DNA of 64,000 nucleotides. Origin: Prorocentrum cordatum. Taxonomy: Eukaryota > Sar > Dinophyceae > Prorocentrales > Prorocentraceae. Positions within the stretch are counted from its first letter, which is position 1, and every line of letters starts with the position of its first letter. A model generated the notes under the pieces. The model was given only the letters and a program-made list of their open reading frames with translations. It ran no database searches and was not told the origin of the DNA. Location of the stretch: the NCBI GenBank assembly GCA_963575745.1, contig CAUYUJ010000903.1, positions 330,001 to 394,000 of the forward strand, written 5' to 3'. Shown here piece by piece: positions 10,100 through 19,853 of the stretch. The position numbers were made by a program, and so were the translations under genes.

Positions 10100-11374
10100 A
10101 CGGCCTTCAAAAAGGCGTGCACCCCAGATGGGTTTCATGGCGGCGCTTCGCTTGGATGTCAGAATCTGGTCAGTATGTAAGGCGTCTGCTCTTGCATCTC
10201 TCACAAGTGGTCAGCGCGCTGCCTCGTCGAGTTCGGGAACTCATCGTGCTCCTGGAAAGAAAGCTCAGCGGGGCCAGGCAGGCGACCTATAGGTCACTTT
10301 TCGACGTTCGCCAGGATGCAAGGGCAGCGCCTCTGCAAGGGCGCCAGGGAATGGGGGGATGCATGGGGGGGGGGGGGGGGGGGGGGGGCGCAGCGCGGCG
10401 TGCGCAGGGGGCGGGGCGCGGAAGATACTGCTTGGCGAGCGGCCGTCAGAGCAGAAGGACGGGTAGCAGATCGGGCGCGCGCGCTGACGATTCTCTGGGG
10501 TATTAAGCAGTTCCACGAGAGCCGAGATCACGACTTGATGCGTCGTGCGTCTCAGGCCTTGCAGCGCCTTGTGCATGCCACCCGCCTAGCGTTGCACACG
10601 TATTCCATCCCATCGGATAATCTTTCTGGATGGGGCTGTGGGTCCACGGATCTATCCTTGCAAAGGGGGTCGTCGCTGGTTCCAAGACGGTTACGACACA
10701 GGCTAAGATGCATAGTGGGCCCATGCTTGAGGGCGCCTCGTCAACTACCGACGAGCAAGCTGCGGCATCCATCCACATCGATGACATCACTGCTAGTTGT
10801 TGGGCCTTCAGTCCAGAAGAATACGTTCAGATCCTCTGGAGGTTTGGATCTGGGTTTAAGCAGGGAGTGGCCGCTTTTTCATTTCTCCTTGGGAGTTGAT
10901 AAGCTTGCGATCACAGCTCGTTCAGGGCCGCTGCTTAAGAGAGCTAAGGCAGTTCTAGGTAAAGTAGCAGGTGCCGCTGTTCCCGCAGCGCCTCATTTAG
11001 GCACCGATTTCGGATCAGGAAAGCACAAGCGGCGCCGTGGGGCCAATTTGACAAGGGAGGCCAGATTGGCCAGGACCTACTCGCGCTTCTGTCGACTACG
11101 GAGTATCAGTAGTAAGACACCCTCGGGCCGGGCCCGTTTCTTCGCTCCAGGTGTTCGGTCAGCACTTGCGCATGGCGGCGGGGTCCATGGCTACGCGCCC
11201 ACAGGGATAGACAGGCTTCGTTCAGTGACTAGGATTGTTTCAGGCTGCCAGTTGAAAGGGGCTCGCACGGGCTATTGGCGGCAGGTGCATGGAGTTCCCG
11301 ACCCGAACATCTTAGCATCAAGCACTCTTGAGCGGTATTCCATGGCGCGGTGGAGAGCAATGGAAGGGGGATAA
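10100..11374 (+). pseudogene. LINE reverse transcriptase (catalytically damaged)
   Basis: The pre-palm region reads LHLSQVVSALPRRVREL, then RPIGHFSTFARM in another frame (about 10180-10320). A poly-G run (10365-10388) follows. The first palm motif, normally WD-h-x-K-F-Y-E, reads WGIKQFHE (10495-10518), so its catalytic Asp is replaced by Gly. The later palm motif reads HIDDIT (about 10772) and keeps both Asp. A thumb region follows (LGTDFGSGKHKRRR, then GVHGYAPTGIDRL). Motifs lie in two frames and the product would be inactive. Confidence 0.75.
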
Positions 11375-12104
11375 GAGTTCGGCATGTATGCAGATGGGCT
11401 AGATACTAAGGAGCTGTGGTCTCTGTTCGGGGCAGTGCAAAATACGTCCCAAGAGCCGGCATACACCTCATGGCGAGGGCGCTCTGCAGGGCCTATATCC
11501 GACAGGCAACTTTGGCTGCAGGAAGCGGGTTGGCGCTGTGACATCCCGACCACCCCCCATCCCAGAGCTGGCCCCAGTCTTATCCGCCCGGGGGCTCACC
11601 AGTCGCAGCCGCCAAACAGTTTACGGACGACATGAAGGAAACGCAGTCCCGACAGGCTGAAGGCATTGAACTGGGCGCACTTCCCCCGCGCCCTTCCTCT
11701 GCCAGACGGCCAGGAAGGGGGCGTGGATTGGGTTCGGGTGCGCAGGGGTCTTTGGCGCGCCAGGAAGCGCCTCGCACCGGGCGAATACACTTGTCTGAGG
11801 CACTGTCTTTGCGGCTCCCTCATTACAGGTAAGGTTCTCTCAGGCTGGGGCTATGACCTCCAACCCGCGTGTCCATGCTGCTAGGGAGTAGATGCCCAGT
11901 GCCACCGACAATGGCATTTGATGGTTGGAGAGTAGTTTAAGGAGGAGGTTCTGCCATTGGACATGATCGCAGGTGCGTCAGAAGACTCGTACTTTTTTCT
12001 CTCACGTGTGGCCACCCAGAATCCAACTAGGTCCACTACTGGAAGCATGGGATACCCGTTGCGTTGATTCGTTCTAATGGCCTATGCGCCCTTTTCGAGT
12101 TTTA

Positions 12105-12660
12105 ACCGAATAGCGAGATCTTCACGGACGGCTCCTTCCTTGACCCCTGGGTCCGCCTTCTAGCCAGAGCGGGTTCTTCTGCAGTAGAATAGAAAGAAGA
12201 CACTTCAGTCGAGCGTGCCATCTACGGTGGTTCACCGTCTTTCGTAGATCAGACGGCAGTTGACGGTGGGCATGGGGGTCTTCTGATGGCGGCTTTCCAT
12301 CCAAAAGCAGCTTCCACAGACGTGTACGTTGCGGACTGCGTGGCACTTATCCGCAAATCCATCAAGACTTGCATCGTTGGGAGGTCTCATTTTCGAGAGC
12401 ATGGCGTCGCATCAGACGTGCGCTTCCAGGAGGGGAATGGCTACGCCAAAGTAAGACCAAGGGCCACAGGAAGGAGGAGGACGCTATCGATGCGCAGGAT
12501 TGGAGGTACATCTTAGGGAGCAAAGCGGCAGGCTACTGTGCAGAACAGGGAGCAGGCAGCCACCGCCCAGCACCTGGCGTCGTTGATGAGTATGTTACCG
12601 CGCACGAGTTGCATCTGGAGGCCCTGGTCGGGGCCGGTAAGATTTTGGGAATCCTGGCCA
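12105..12660 (+). pseudogene. LINE RNase H1 domain (frameshifted)
   Basis: RNase H removes the RNA strand of the cDNA hybrid. The first catalytic block reads IFTDGS (about 12117-12135). LLMAAFHP and VYVADCVALI (about 12278-12350) follow in another frame, then KTKGHRKEEDA and the SKAAGYCAEQGA block (about 12450-12560). The usual second-half motif is D..GN..AD; here it reads GSKAAGYCAEQ, so residues have drifted. An in-frame stop and two frame changes break it. Confidence 0.75.
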
Positions 12661-12699
12661 AAGTCCGGGGAGTTATGGGGGGAGTTGCGAAAGTTTCCC

Positions 12700-13080
12700 A
12701 AGGTCCCAAGGCCAGCAGCGCCCAGGCCGTTCGTAGAGGAGCATCGGCCAGTCTGGGGTGGTCAGAGGTATCGCTGCATCAGCTGCCTGAGGATTGCCTC
12801 CCCCATGTCCAGATTTGACTGTCAGGCGATGTCGCCAGCCGTGGAGGAGGTCATCAAGCTGCACACAAACGGCTCCATCATGCCTTCTACGCCGGCTGGC
12901 TTGATGCTGGGCTCCCTGTTATCGTTTGTAATATTTGTGGAGTTTCCATTGCGCACCGTGGCTCCGAGAAGCTATCTGACCCCAGGGGTTGCGCCAGGAA
13001 GATAAGCAGTGAGCTCAGGAAGCTCAGGGAAGCTATTTTCCCAGGAACGAGTGCCAATCTCAGCAGGAGATTGCCATTTA
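12700..13080 (+). pseudogene. Cys-rich C-terminal region of the LINE
   Basis: Two knuckle-like Cys pairs are visible: YRCISCLRIA (about 12770-12800), and VIVCNICGVS followed by CARK (about 12915-13005). They come after the RNase H block, as in other LINEs with a terminal Cys-rich module that may bind nucleic acid. They lie in different frames. Downstream to about 13080, LRKLREAIFPG is the last recognisable segment. Confidence 0.5.
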
Positions 13081-14510
13081 GTTTGCCTGGGCAGGGCGGC
13101 GCCCGCAGTGCGTGGGAAGGATGGGAATTGCAGTGGGGCAGCAGCGGGGCAGTCAGGAAGGAGGGCCCCCCACCATGCCAGGCGAGGTTTTTGGGCTGAA
13201 GGGCCCCTGCGCCAGTGCGCAGGGGTCACGGCGCAGGGGCGCCGTGGCATAGCATGCTCCTTCGGTTCGCTTCCCCTTCCTGGGACGTCTCGCTCCCCCC
13301 ATTTCGCCACCTGTCTTTTTTTCCCCCTGCCTCGGGCCCAGCTCTTGCCAGCGCTCTGCACCGCGCCAGTGCCGCTGCTTGCGCTGGGGAAAGCAGGCGG
13401 GCGAGCCCGTGCTAGGTGCGCGCAAGCGAGGGCTGCCGAGGTTCGGTCTACCTCTCGAGGTTCAAGGAGGGGGATGACGACGTCCTGGCGCGCAGCATCT
13501 GCGGTCAGCTCTTCGACCCACCGCAGGAGGCCATTGGGGCCATGCGCGAGGCCCGTGCTGAGCGTCGCGCCCGCCCTCTTCCTACCGCTCCTGGCCCAGT
13601 TCCCCCTGGCCCAGCGCTTCCAGGACATGTGGGGCCGCCCGCCCCGAAGCCGTCAACCAGCATTTAGCCAGCGCTGCGGCCGTCGTCCAAAGGGTCGGTA
13701 CCGCCACCTCTTCCTGACCCCTAGCTTTCGGTCCTCCCATTCCTTTTTCCACCCTCCTTGCCCCGCGCGCAGGAGCTGGTTATTCTGACAGTGGGGCCCC
13801 GTGGGCAGCAGGCCCCTCCAAGTCTCGGCCCCAGGGCAGGGCGGCGGCGGCGCCGTGGCAGGGCGCGGGGGCGGCGAAACCGCCCTCGTGGAGGCCGCAG
13901 CAGCCCGCCAGGCCGCCGCCCCCAAGGCTGCCCAAGGCGGCAGCGATGGGGAATGGGAGGGGCCGCGCCATGCGCCCGCGCCCTCGCCACTCCCAGCAGA
14001 CTGCGGAGTCGAGGCTGCGCATGCGGGTTGCAATCCTCAAGGCGGCGAACCGCGCTCTGAAGGGGCGGTGGCGCCTCTTCAGAGAGCGGGCTGCGCACGC
14101 CTGGAAGGAGGTCAGCTGGGCCCACGCCCGCGTCCAGAGGAGGAAAGAGTGACGTGCCAAGGGGGGCCCTCTTCCGAGTCGGGGACGGGGTGAGCAGCTG
14201 CTGGGGTTATGGGTCGTACCAGCTTCAGTCCAGCTTAGTCGTATCTTCTGGTAAAGCCAACACCAGCGGCCTCCTCCACCTTAGTCTACGCACCCACCCC
14301 GCTCCCCTAGGCAAGGGCCTAGGCGGGGGTTGGGGAAGGGGGCCTCGGTGGCGCCAACTGTCCTTCATTCCCTCTTCCCTCGCCTCCTCTCGGCCTTCCT
14401 TCTTCCCCGTAGGCGCCGTCTTAGCCTTTCGTGCATGTGTTTGTCTTTTGCTGCTCGTAGAGTGGACTCGGGACCGTTCGGCGCACCAGCGCATCAGAGG
14501 AGGAGGAAGG
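13081..14510. other. GC-rich stretch, no recognisable gene
   Basis: Several overlapping open frames occur on both strands, rich in Arg, Ala, Gly and Pro, without a domain or consistent codon signature. Part may be the 3' untranslated end of the LINE or older decayed elements. Confidence 0.45.
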
Positions 14511-14965
14511 GGAGGAAGCGGCCGATGACGTAGAAGAGGGTGGGAGGCTCGATGGAGGCACGCCTGGAGGAGGGAGAAGAGGGGGAGGAGGATAGGAGGA
14601 TGCGTAAGAGTGGGTTGAAGAGGAAGAGCTGGAAGGAGAAGGGTGATGAGGAGGGGGAAAAAGGCGGGGGCGGAGGAGGAGGATGGCCAGGAACAGAGGG
14701 ACGAGGATGAGGATGGAGGAAATGCGATGCGGATCAGGAGCAGGGAGGGGAAGGGGAGGAGGAGGTGGACGGTGAGAGAGCAGAGGTGGAGACGTAACGT
14801 CCACTCGAGGCGGGCGGGGGGTCCGTCCGAGGGGTGCTGGTGATGTTGTTGGTGGTGATGGCGAGGATCATGATGACGACGGTGGAGGTGGCGATGGCGA
14901 CGTTGATGGTGATGTTGGCGATAATGGCGTTGACGATGACGACGGCGATGGCGATGACGATAAAC
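14511..14965. repeat. GAG then GAT/GAC trinucleotide-rich tract
   Basis: Purine-rich GAGGAG-type sequence changes at about 14830 to GATGACGAC and GGCGATGGC units. The same order (GAG-rich, then GAT-rich) is seen on a larger scale at 39.3-40.4 kb. Confidence 0.65.
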
Positions 14966-15164
14966 GGCGATGGTCCTTGTCATCACTGTCATATGATCGT
15001 CGGATGTTCAGGGCAGGCACCCTTCGCGTGCTGCTCCTCGTTCGCCGCCGTGGCGCTCCTGGCACTGGGCTACCTGCCCCGCCACGCGCTGGCAGAGGCT
15101 TGGCGCGCGCGCGGACGGCGGACGACGAATGAAGAAGGTCTGGGGCAACGTAGGGGGGATAGGC

Positions 15165-15309
15165 TTAGGTCGGGCATGTCCCCCTAGAGGCGGATTTTGA
15201 CCGAACGTTAAGAAATAGTCAAATCATATTCACAAATACACGAGATTTGTCCCCAGATTGTTTTAAATTATGGTTTGAATATTCCTCCTGTAGAGGGACG
15301 TGCCCGATT
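15165..15309. mobile_element. MITE family 1, copy c (reverse orientation)
   Basis: Begins TTAGGTCGGGCATGTCCCC and ends TAGAGGGACGTGCCCGATT, the reverse of the arrangement in copies a, b and d. The AT-rich interior carries the family's TCCCCAGATT block. Confidence 0.75.
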
Positions 15310-16020
15310 TCAGCATCGGCTCAGGGGGCAGCGCGCCGACCCCGAATGGCCAATTCGTCGCCGAGAGGGGCCTGATGGCCCAACCCGCCCAGGACCGTGC
15401 GGTCTCGCTACTGGGGGCCGATCGATGATCTGGGAGGAGGCGTAGGAGGAGGAGGAGCAGATCAGATCAGATCAGATGACCCGCGGAGGTCTGGCAGTTA
15501 GCAAAGTGTAGCCTACTGCGACCTCTGGGCGTCGCTTTTGCGACTGTGTGGTTCCACTCTACTCGAGAGACGGCCCTTGGCCTCTCGGACAAATGTCCGC
15601 GCTGCCCCTACGGCTGCGGGCTGCCAACACAGGCGCGCAGCCCTTGGCAGCTGCCACCACGGGGACTAGCGCGCACCATTCTCTCCCTCCCCCCCGCGAC
15701 GACGGTCGAACGAGCTCGAGCCCCGCCCTCCTCCCTTGGCTCGGCCTGGGCGTCCGACTGGACGGCCTGGCGGACTGGAGGCACGCCATCTCGCGGTGCC
15801 TCTGGCTCCCTGTGGAGCGGGTCCTGGCAATTCAGTATTCTCTTCATTAGGTCTCCTTATTGCACGGCCTCTAGCATTCTGCTGGTCAACTGGCCTAGGG
15901 ATGAAGGCAACAGGAACGGTGGGAAGCGAGGAAGAGGCGTAGGACTGTAGCGTAGGAGAGTGCAGTGAGGCCGTCACTTCGACTGGTACGTGTCCTCTGG
16001 CTACCAGCTCAGCTAATCTC
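15310..16020. other. Non-coding stretch with a fragment of the 17.4-kb repeat
   Basis: About 15372-15425 (CGCCCAGGACCGTGCGGTC, then CTACTGGGGGCCGATC) matches the unit duplicated at 17.4 and 17.8 kb. A short GATCA repeat lies at about 15460-15478. No gene is recognised; the sequence adjoins the 3' end of the minus-strand LINE fragment. Confidence 0.5.
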
Positions 16021-16027
16021 GAGCTGT

Positions 16028-16813
16028 TCAAGAGCCAGTTCCCTTCTTGGCGCCCTTGCCGCCGCCCTTGGACGAGTGGATCTCGCCTATGATCCTCGAC
16101 ACCTCGCGCTCTAGTGGCCCCCGAGGCGCTGGGCCTGTCGTCCTCTTCAGGCCGTCCGTCTGCACCAGGAAGTGGAGCACCTTCTCCCACATGTCTGCTA
16201 CGATCTGCTCCCGCAAGCAGATGGCCAGGCTCAGCACGCCTTGGGTCGAGTCCTTGCTCGCGCGCTTGTACTTGAAGTGCAGCACGTCCATCGCGATGGA
16301 CTGGGGGGGCCTCTTGAGCACCACCTCGTCCCAGTAGGTCTTCACCTTCTGGTAGCACTCGTCGTCCTTGTTGGGGCCCGTGGGGCCCGTCTTGTCGAGC
16401 ACCCTCTTGAGAACCGAGATGTACACCTGCACGTAGGGGGCTCCGTGTGCTTTGTAGTCGATGGTCTCTCCGGCCTTCTCGCGCTCCTTGAGCGTTTTCG
16501 ACTCTAGGTCGTAGGCCGCGCCTGCGGCCTTGCACACCGCGCCAACTGTGTTGGCGTCTCCCTCCTCCACGAAGTACGTCTCGTAGACCGTGTTCTCCAG
16601 GGACGCGAGCTGGCGGGCCCCCGACAACACCAGTTTCGCGATCAGCACGAGCAGCTCCGTCTCCCACTTGTCGCCATCCTTCTTGACGCCCTGAATACGG
16701 GAGCCGCCTCGCGCGTGTTTGGCCTCCGATTCTGGGGGCACCGCCGTCCTCTTCATCCAGCTGGGCATCGCCACGTCCGCGGAGCTCGATCCCGCCGCTC
16801 CGACCTCTGGCAT
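16028..16813 (-). CDS. Hypothetical protein downstream of a LINE 3' region
   Basis: An open frame of 261 codons from the Met of MPEVGAAG (16813); an upstream in-frame Met at 16915 would add a hydrophobic N-terminus. The protein is mixed alpha-helical and charged, with a Lys/Gly-rich C-terminus (SSKGGGKGAKKGTGS). I recognise no enzymatic motif. It begins just after, and in a different frame from, three C2H2-type fingers that look like the end of a LINE polyprotein. It may be a second LINE-linked ORF or an unrelated gene. The open frame and unbiased residue usage make it more credible than most frames around it. Confidence 0.5.
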   Translation of the reverse strand: MPEVGAAGSSSADVAMPSWMKRTAVPPESEAKHARGGSRIQGVKKDGDKWETELLVLIAKLVLSGARQLASLENTVYETYFVEEGDANTVGAVCKAAGAAYDLESKTLKEREKAGETIDYKAHGAPYVQVYISVLKRVLDKTGPTGPNKDDECYQKVKTYWDEVVLKRPPQSIAMDVLHFKYKRASKDSTQGVLSLAICLREQIVADMWEKVLHFLVQTDGLKRTTGPAPRGPLEREVSRIIGEIHSSKGGGKGAKKGTGS

Positions 16814-16869
16814 GGCTGGCAAAGGGAGGCTCGTGAGAAGCACGATGTGGAAAAGGTAGCACACGATAT

Positions 16870-17390
16870 GGAAGATGGGCCAGTTGATGGCTACGGAGGG
16901 CCTCCCAATCCCCACCCACGAACGAGCACATGTTGCAACTGAAGTCTGTGGGCGGTTTGAACTCTACCAAGGATCGTGGTTCCCAACGCCCGCAATATCC
17001 TCGCAGTATTGATGCCTGTAGATGTCTGGCAGCAGTGGTTTGGGAACGGAATACTCGAACACATACTGGGCATTGATTTTTTTTGGTAAGAGCGTGTGGG
17101 AGGTTACGAATGTGATGACGATGGCGTAGGTGCTCCATAAGCCCCTTCTGCGTCCTGAAACGTGCTCCACACTCCTCCTCCGGCCCCTCCCCGTCCCTGA
17201 CGAAGGCTGTGCACTTGTGAGGGAGGGTGGAGGTGGAGGAGGAGGAGGTGGAGGTGGAGGAGGTGGAGGTGGAGGAGGACGAGGAGAGGGAGGAGGTGGA
17301 GGTGGAGGTGGAGGAGGAGGAGGATGGGGAGGAGGAGAAGGCATTGGGCTTGAGTGGGCCGAGTGAGGCCCGCAGGAGCTCTAGCCTCAC
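16870..17390 (-). pseudogene. LINE C-terminal zinc-finger segment (truncated)
   Basis: On the minus strand a Ser/Thr-rich low-complexity tract, encoded by GGA/GGT triplets at 17217-17345, is followed by three Cys/His fingers. They are CGARFRTQKGLMEHLRHRH, CPVCVRVFRSQTTAARHLQ and CNMCSFVGGDWEALRSHQ with a later His. Such fingers commonly follow the RT in dinoflagellate LINE proteins, where they probably bind nucleic acid. No RT is present upstream, because sequence before about 17390 belongs to another repeat. This is a 5'-truncated fragment, as usual for LINEs. Confidence 0.6.
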
Positions 17391-17399
17391 GTGCGTCGG

Positions 17400-17957
17400 C
17401 GGATAGCCCAGCCCGCCCAGGACCGTGCGGTTTCGCTACTGGGGGCCGATCGCCGATATGTCGGCGACGTATCGCCCATTCGAGCTCGATGGCCCCCTCT
17501 CCGGCCCTGAGCGGGTCCCCCTTCCTTGACGTTTCGAGTCGGGGATCGGCTGCAGAATTGATCCAGCTGCTTACGTCGGGCGATCGCAAGCATGGGTCAA
17601 GGGGGCGTGAATTAGCCACGGGTCCCGCTTCCATGGGGAATCGCCGATTTCTGCCGCCGAGCGAGGCGGCACGGGCCGCAGTTTGGGAAACGGCGCCTCC
17701 CCCGATCCATGGAATTGCCGACCGCGCGCCAAATGCATGGATCGCTAATCCATGTTTGCGCGCCCCCGAGATAGGGGCCTGATAGCCCACCCCGCCCAGG
17801 ACCGTGCGGTCTCGCTGCTGGGGGCTTATCGCCGATCTACCAGCGACGTATCGCCAATTCAAGCTCGATGGTCCCCTCCGCCCCTGAGCGGGCCACCCCC
17901 CTCACGTTTCGAGTCGGAGATCGACTGCAGAATTGATCCAGCTGCCTACGGCAAGTC
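17400..17957. repeat. Direct duplication of a ~175-bp unit around a spacer found elsewhere
   Basis: The unit CGCCCAGGACCGTGCGGT through TTGATCCAGCTGC is present at about 17412-17573 and again at about 17791-17945. Between them, 17617-17778 (starting near CGGGTCCCGCTTCCATGG) matches 61991-62144. A further partial unit lies at 15372. The arrangement resembles two long repeats bordering an internal segment, but no coding region is present. Confidence 0.65.
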
Positions 17958-18119
17958 TTAAGTCGGGCCTGTCCCTCTACAGGAGGAATATTCAAACATA
18001 GTGTTTCAAAAAGTAGTCTGGGGACGATCTTTCGACTATTTTTGACAATTTTTGTATGTGTTAGACTATTTTTAATTTTTCGTCGAAAATCCCTCTGCAG
18101 GAGTACAGGCCCGACCTAA
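17958..18119. mobile_element. MITE family 1, copy d, with 8-bp target duplication
   Basis: 162 bp from TTAAGTCGGGCCTGTCCC to CAGGCCCGACCTAA. The octamer GGCAAGTC is present immediately on both sides (17950-17957 and 18120-18127) as a perfect target-site duplication. This defines both element ends and the insertion footprint. DNA transposon groups that make 8-bp duplications include hAT and Merlin; no transposase is present to choose between them. Confidence 0.9.
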
Positions 18120-18159
18120 GGCAAGTCCCGCCACCGTGATTGGGTTGAAATTTCTTACT

Positions 18160-18740
18160 TTAGGGGGTGTTTGTTGGAATCTCGTGGGAGGCATCTCGGG
18201 GGCCTCTTGAAGGCAATTTGGGGGCCACTTGAGGGCTTCTTGGGAACCTCTTGGGGCCTCTTGGGGACCCTCCGGGAGGCCTCTTGTGGCCTTTCGGGGG
18301 CCTCTTGGGGCCTCCGGGGGGTTCCCTTGGGGCGGAAGGCTCGAATTTTCGGTCCGTGCTCCCTCTCTGGGGCCCCTCTTGGGGCCCTGTTGGGCCGTCT
18401 TGCGCGTATCTTGGGCCGTCTTGGGGCGCTCTGAGGCCGCCTTGGGGCTGTTTTGGATGCCTCTTGGGCCGTTTTGGGATAGTCTTGGGGGCCTGCTGGG
18501 CCGTCTTGGAGCGTCGGAAGGCCGAAAAGGCGAGAACGCCAAACTCATTACAGAACGCAAGGAACATCAATGATGTTTGCCCTCGGGGGCCTTCTTGGGA
18601 GACCTCTTGGAGACCTCTTGGGGTGACTTGGAAGCCTCTTGCACCATCTTGAGGCCATCTGGGGCGTCTTCGAGCGATCGTTCGGCGACTCGGGGCCCTC
18701 TTGGACAGCTTCGGAGGCCTACAATCGCTCTCCTACTCGA
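18160..18740. repeat. Degenerate CTTGGGGCC repeat region, copy 1
   Basis: Dozens of imperfect CTCTTGGGG and CCTCTTGGGGCC units are read without a fixed period. Frames across it give Gly/Leu/Pro-rich proteins on one strand and Pro/Lys/Gln-rich proteins on the other. A less repetitive segment (GGAAGGCCGAAAAGGCGAGA, about 18518-18537) has a counterpart in the 40.7-kb copy, so this is a dispersed family. Confidence 0.7.
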
Positions 18741-19118
18741 GCGTTGCCCCTCAGGAGGCCGTCCCGATCCGAGTCGCTCCCGAACTTCCTGCGATGCGAT
18801 GCGGCCCGATGCTCGCATGGCGCTGCTGTGCACCCGGCGCGGGCCATTCCGAATCCGTAGGCACGCTGACAGCGATGTAGGTAATGGCCATGTAGGTTTC
18901 GGTTTTGTGGGAACGCGCGGCTTGTGCCTTCCTACGCTTCGCTGTGTCGTTTTCGTTCGGTACATCTGCACATTGGAAATGTTGGAGAATGTGGATCGTG
19001 ATTTCCTACAAGTTGGTTCCCAACATCGCCGTTGAGCAACATCGCCGTTAGCGTGGCCTTGGCGAATCGAGTTCGACTCCGTGCCGATGCGGCCCGATTC
19101 AAGCAGTGGCTCGCTTAC
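18741..19118. other. Unique non-coding stretch
   Basis: No domain or repeat recognised. About 19068-19100 (GACTCCGTGCCGATGCGG) has an imperfect direct match at about 19328-19352, on the other side of the element at 19119-19287. Confidence 0.4.
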
Positions 19119-19287
19119 AGGCCCACCACATAATGTTCTAATAACCTTTTGTGGTCTGCACGAACATGTTCTTAGAACATTTCTGGCTGAGGACGTTTTC
19201 TCTTAACACATCGGGCTTATATTCTGAGAACATCGTTTTTCATGTATATAACATGTTTGGGTTCCAAGAACACGCCGTGGCAGGCCT
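19119..19287. mobile_element. Short inverted-repeat element rich in TTCTTAGAACATTT, copy 2
   Basis: Same order as the copy at 2121-2288: AGGCCCACCAC end, CATGTTCTTAGAACATTTC palindromes, a central GACGTTTT or GACAGTCTT block, then GGTTCCAAGAAC and GGCAGGCCT. Imperfect direct repeats flank it. Confidence 0.6.
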
Positions 19288-19657
19288 ATAGGAATGCCAG
19301 GGCGGCCGGTCCCTGCTCAATATCGAGCTCCATTCCGTGCAGGTGCGGCCCGCTGCGGCACACCGCCCGATGGTGCGGCAGGCTCGTGGCGCCTCGGCGC
19401 GGCGCCGCGCGCCAGCGTTCGGGGGGGGGGGTCTCGCGGGAGGCCCGCGGCAGGCCCCGGGGCCCGGCGGGGTCTCAACCCTCCCAGACGATAAGTTTTA
19501 GACCCCCCCCCGTGGGAGAACCCTCCAAAACATCGTCTCCAGACCCCCCCAGGCCCTCCAAGATAGCCTGGAAGAGACCCCCCCCGAAATGAGACCCCCC
19601 TCCCTTTATTACGAAATCTGGAGTACCCTCGCAGTTCCGTAAAGGCGACTAACTAGC
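19288..19657. other. GC-rich non-coding stretch
   Basis: C-runs around 19500-19600 alternate with AGACCCCCC motifs. No gene is supported. Confidence 0.4.
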
Positions 19658-19853
19658 GTCTGGGAGACGATGAGATAGCGCCGATGCAGCGTCGGTCAGC
19701 GTCGATTTCGCGTCGATCAGCGTCGATTCAGCGTCGATTGGCGTCGATTCGCAGTCTGGGAGACGATGAGATAGCGCCGATGTAGCGTCGGTCAGCGTCG
19801 ATTTCGCGTCGGTCAGCGTCGATTCAGCGTGGATTGGCGTCGATTCGCCAGAG
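19658..19853. repeat. 96-bp tandem repeat, two copies with CAGCGTCGATT subrepeats
   Basis: GTCTGGGAGACGATGAGATA starts at 19658 and again at 19754. Each unit holds several variants of CAGCGTCGATT. Without palindromic repeats or spacers of a CRISPR type it is a small minisatellite. Confidence 0.8.

Larger units (their letters stand above)
7084..13080 (+). mobile_element. Decayed full-length LINE (EN-RT-RNase H non-LTR retrotransposon)
   Basis: Domains appear in the usual order for a non-LTR retrotransposon with RNase H: an ORF1-like coiled coil, apurinic-type endonuclease, reverse transcriptase with thumb, RNase H1, and a Cys-rich tail. They are spread over all three plus-strand frames with stops between, so the copy has accumulated frameshifts and is not functional. 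A TATA microsatellite (about 9540-9562) and a run of about 24 G (10365-10388) interrupt it. The domain order and linker wording resemble LINEs common in dinoflagellate genomes. The exact 5' and 3' termini are not visible. Confidence 0.8.

Noticed and set aside
15666-16870. Minus-strand 574-codon frame beyond the zinc fingers
   Set aside because: After about 16870 it becomes the shadow of the better frame at 16028-16813.
19658-19853. CRISPR-like repeat pattern
   Set aside because: Only two long units with nested subrepeats, no spacers, and a eukaryotic context.
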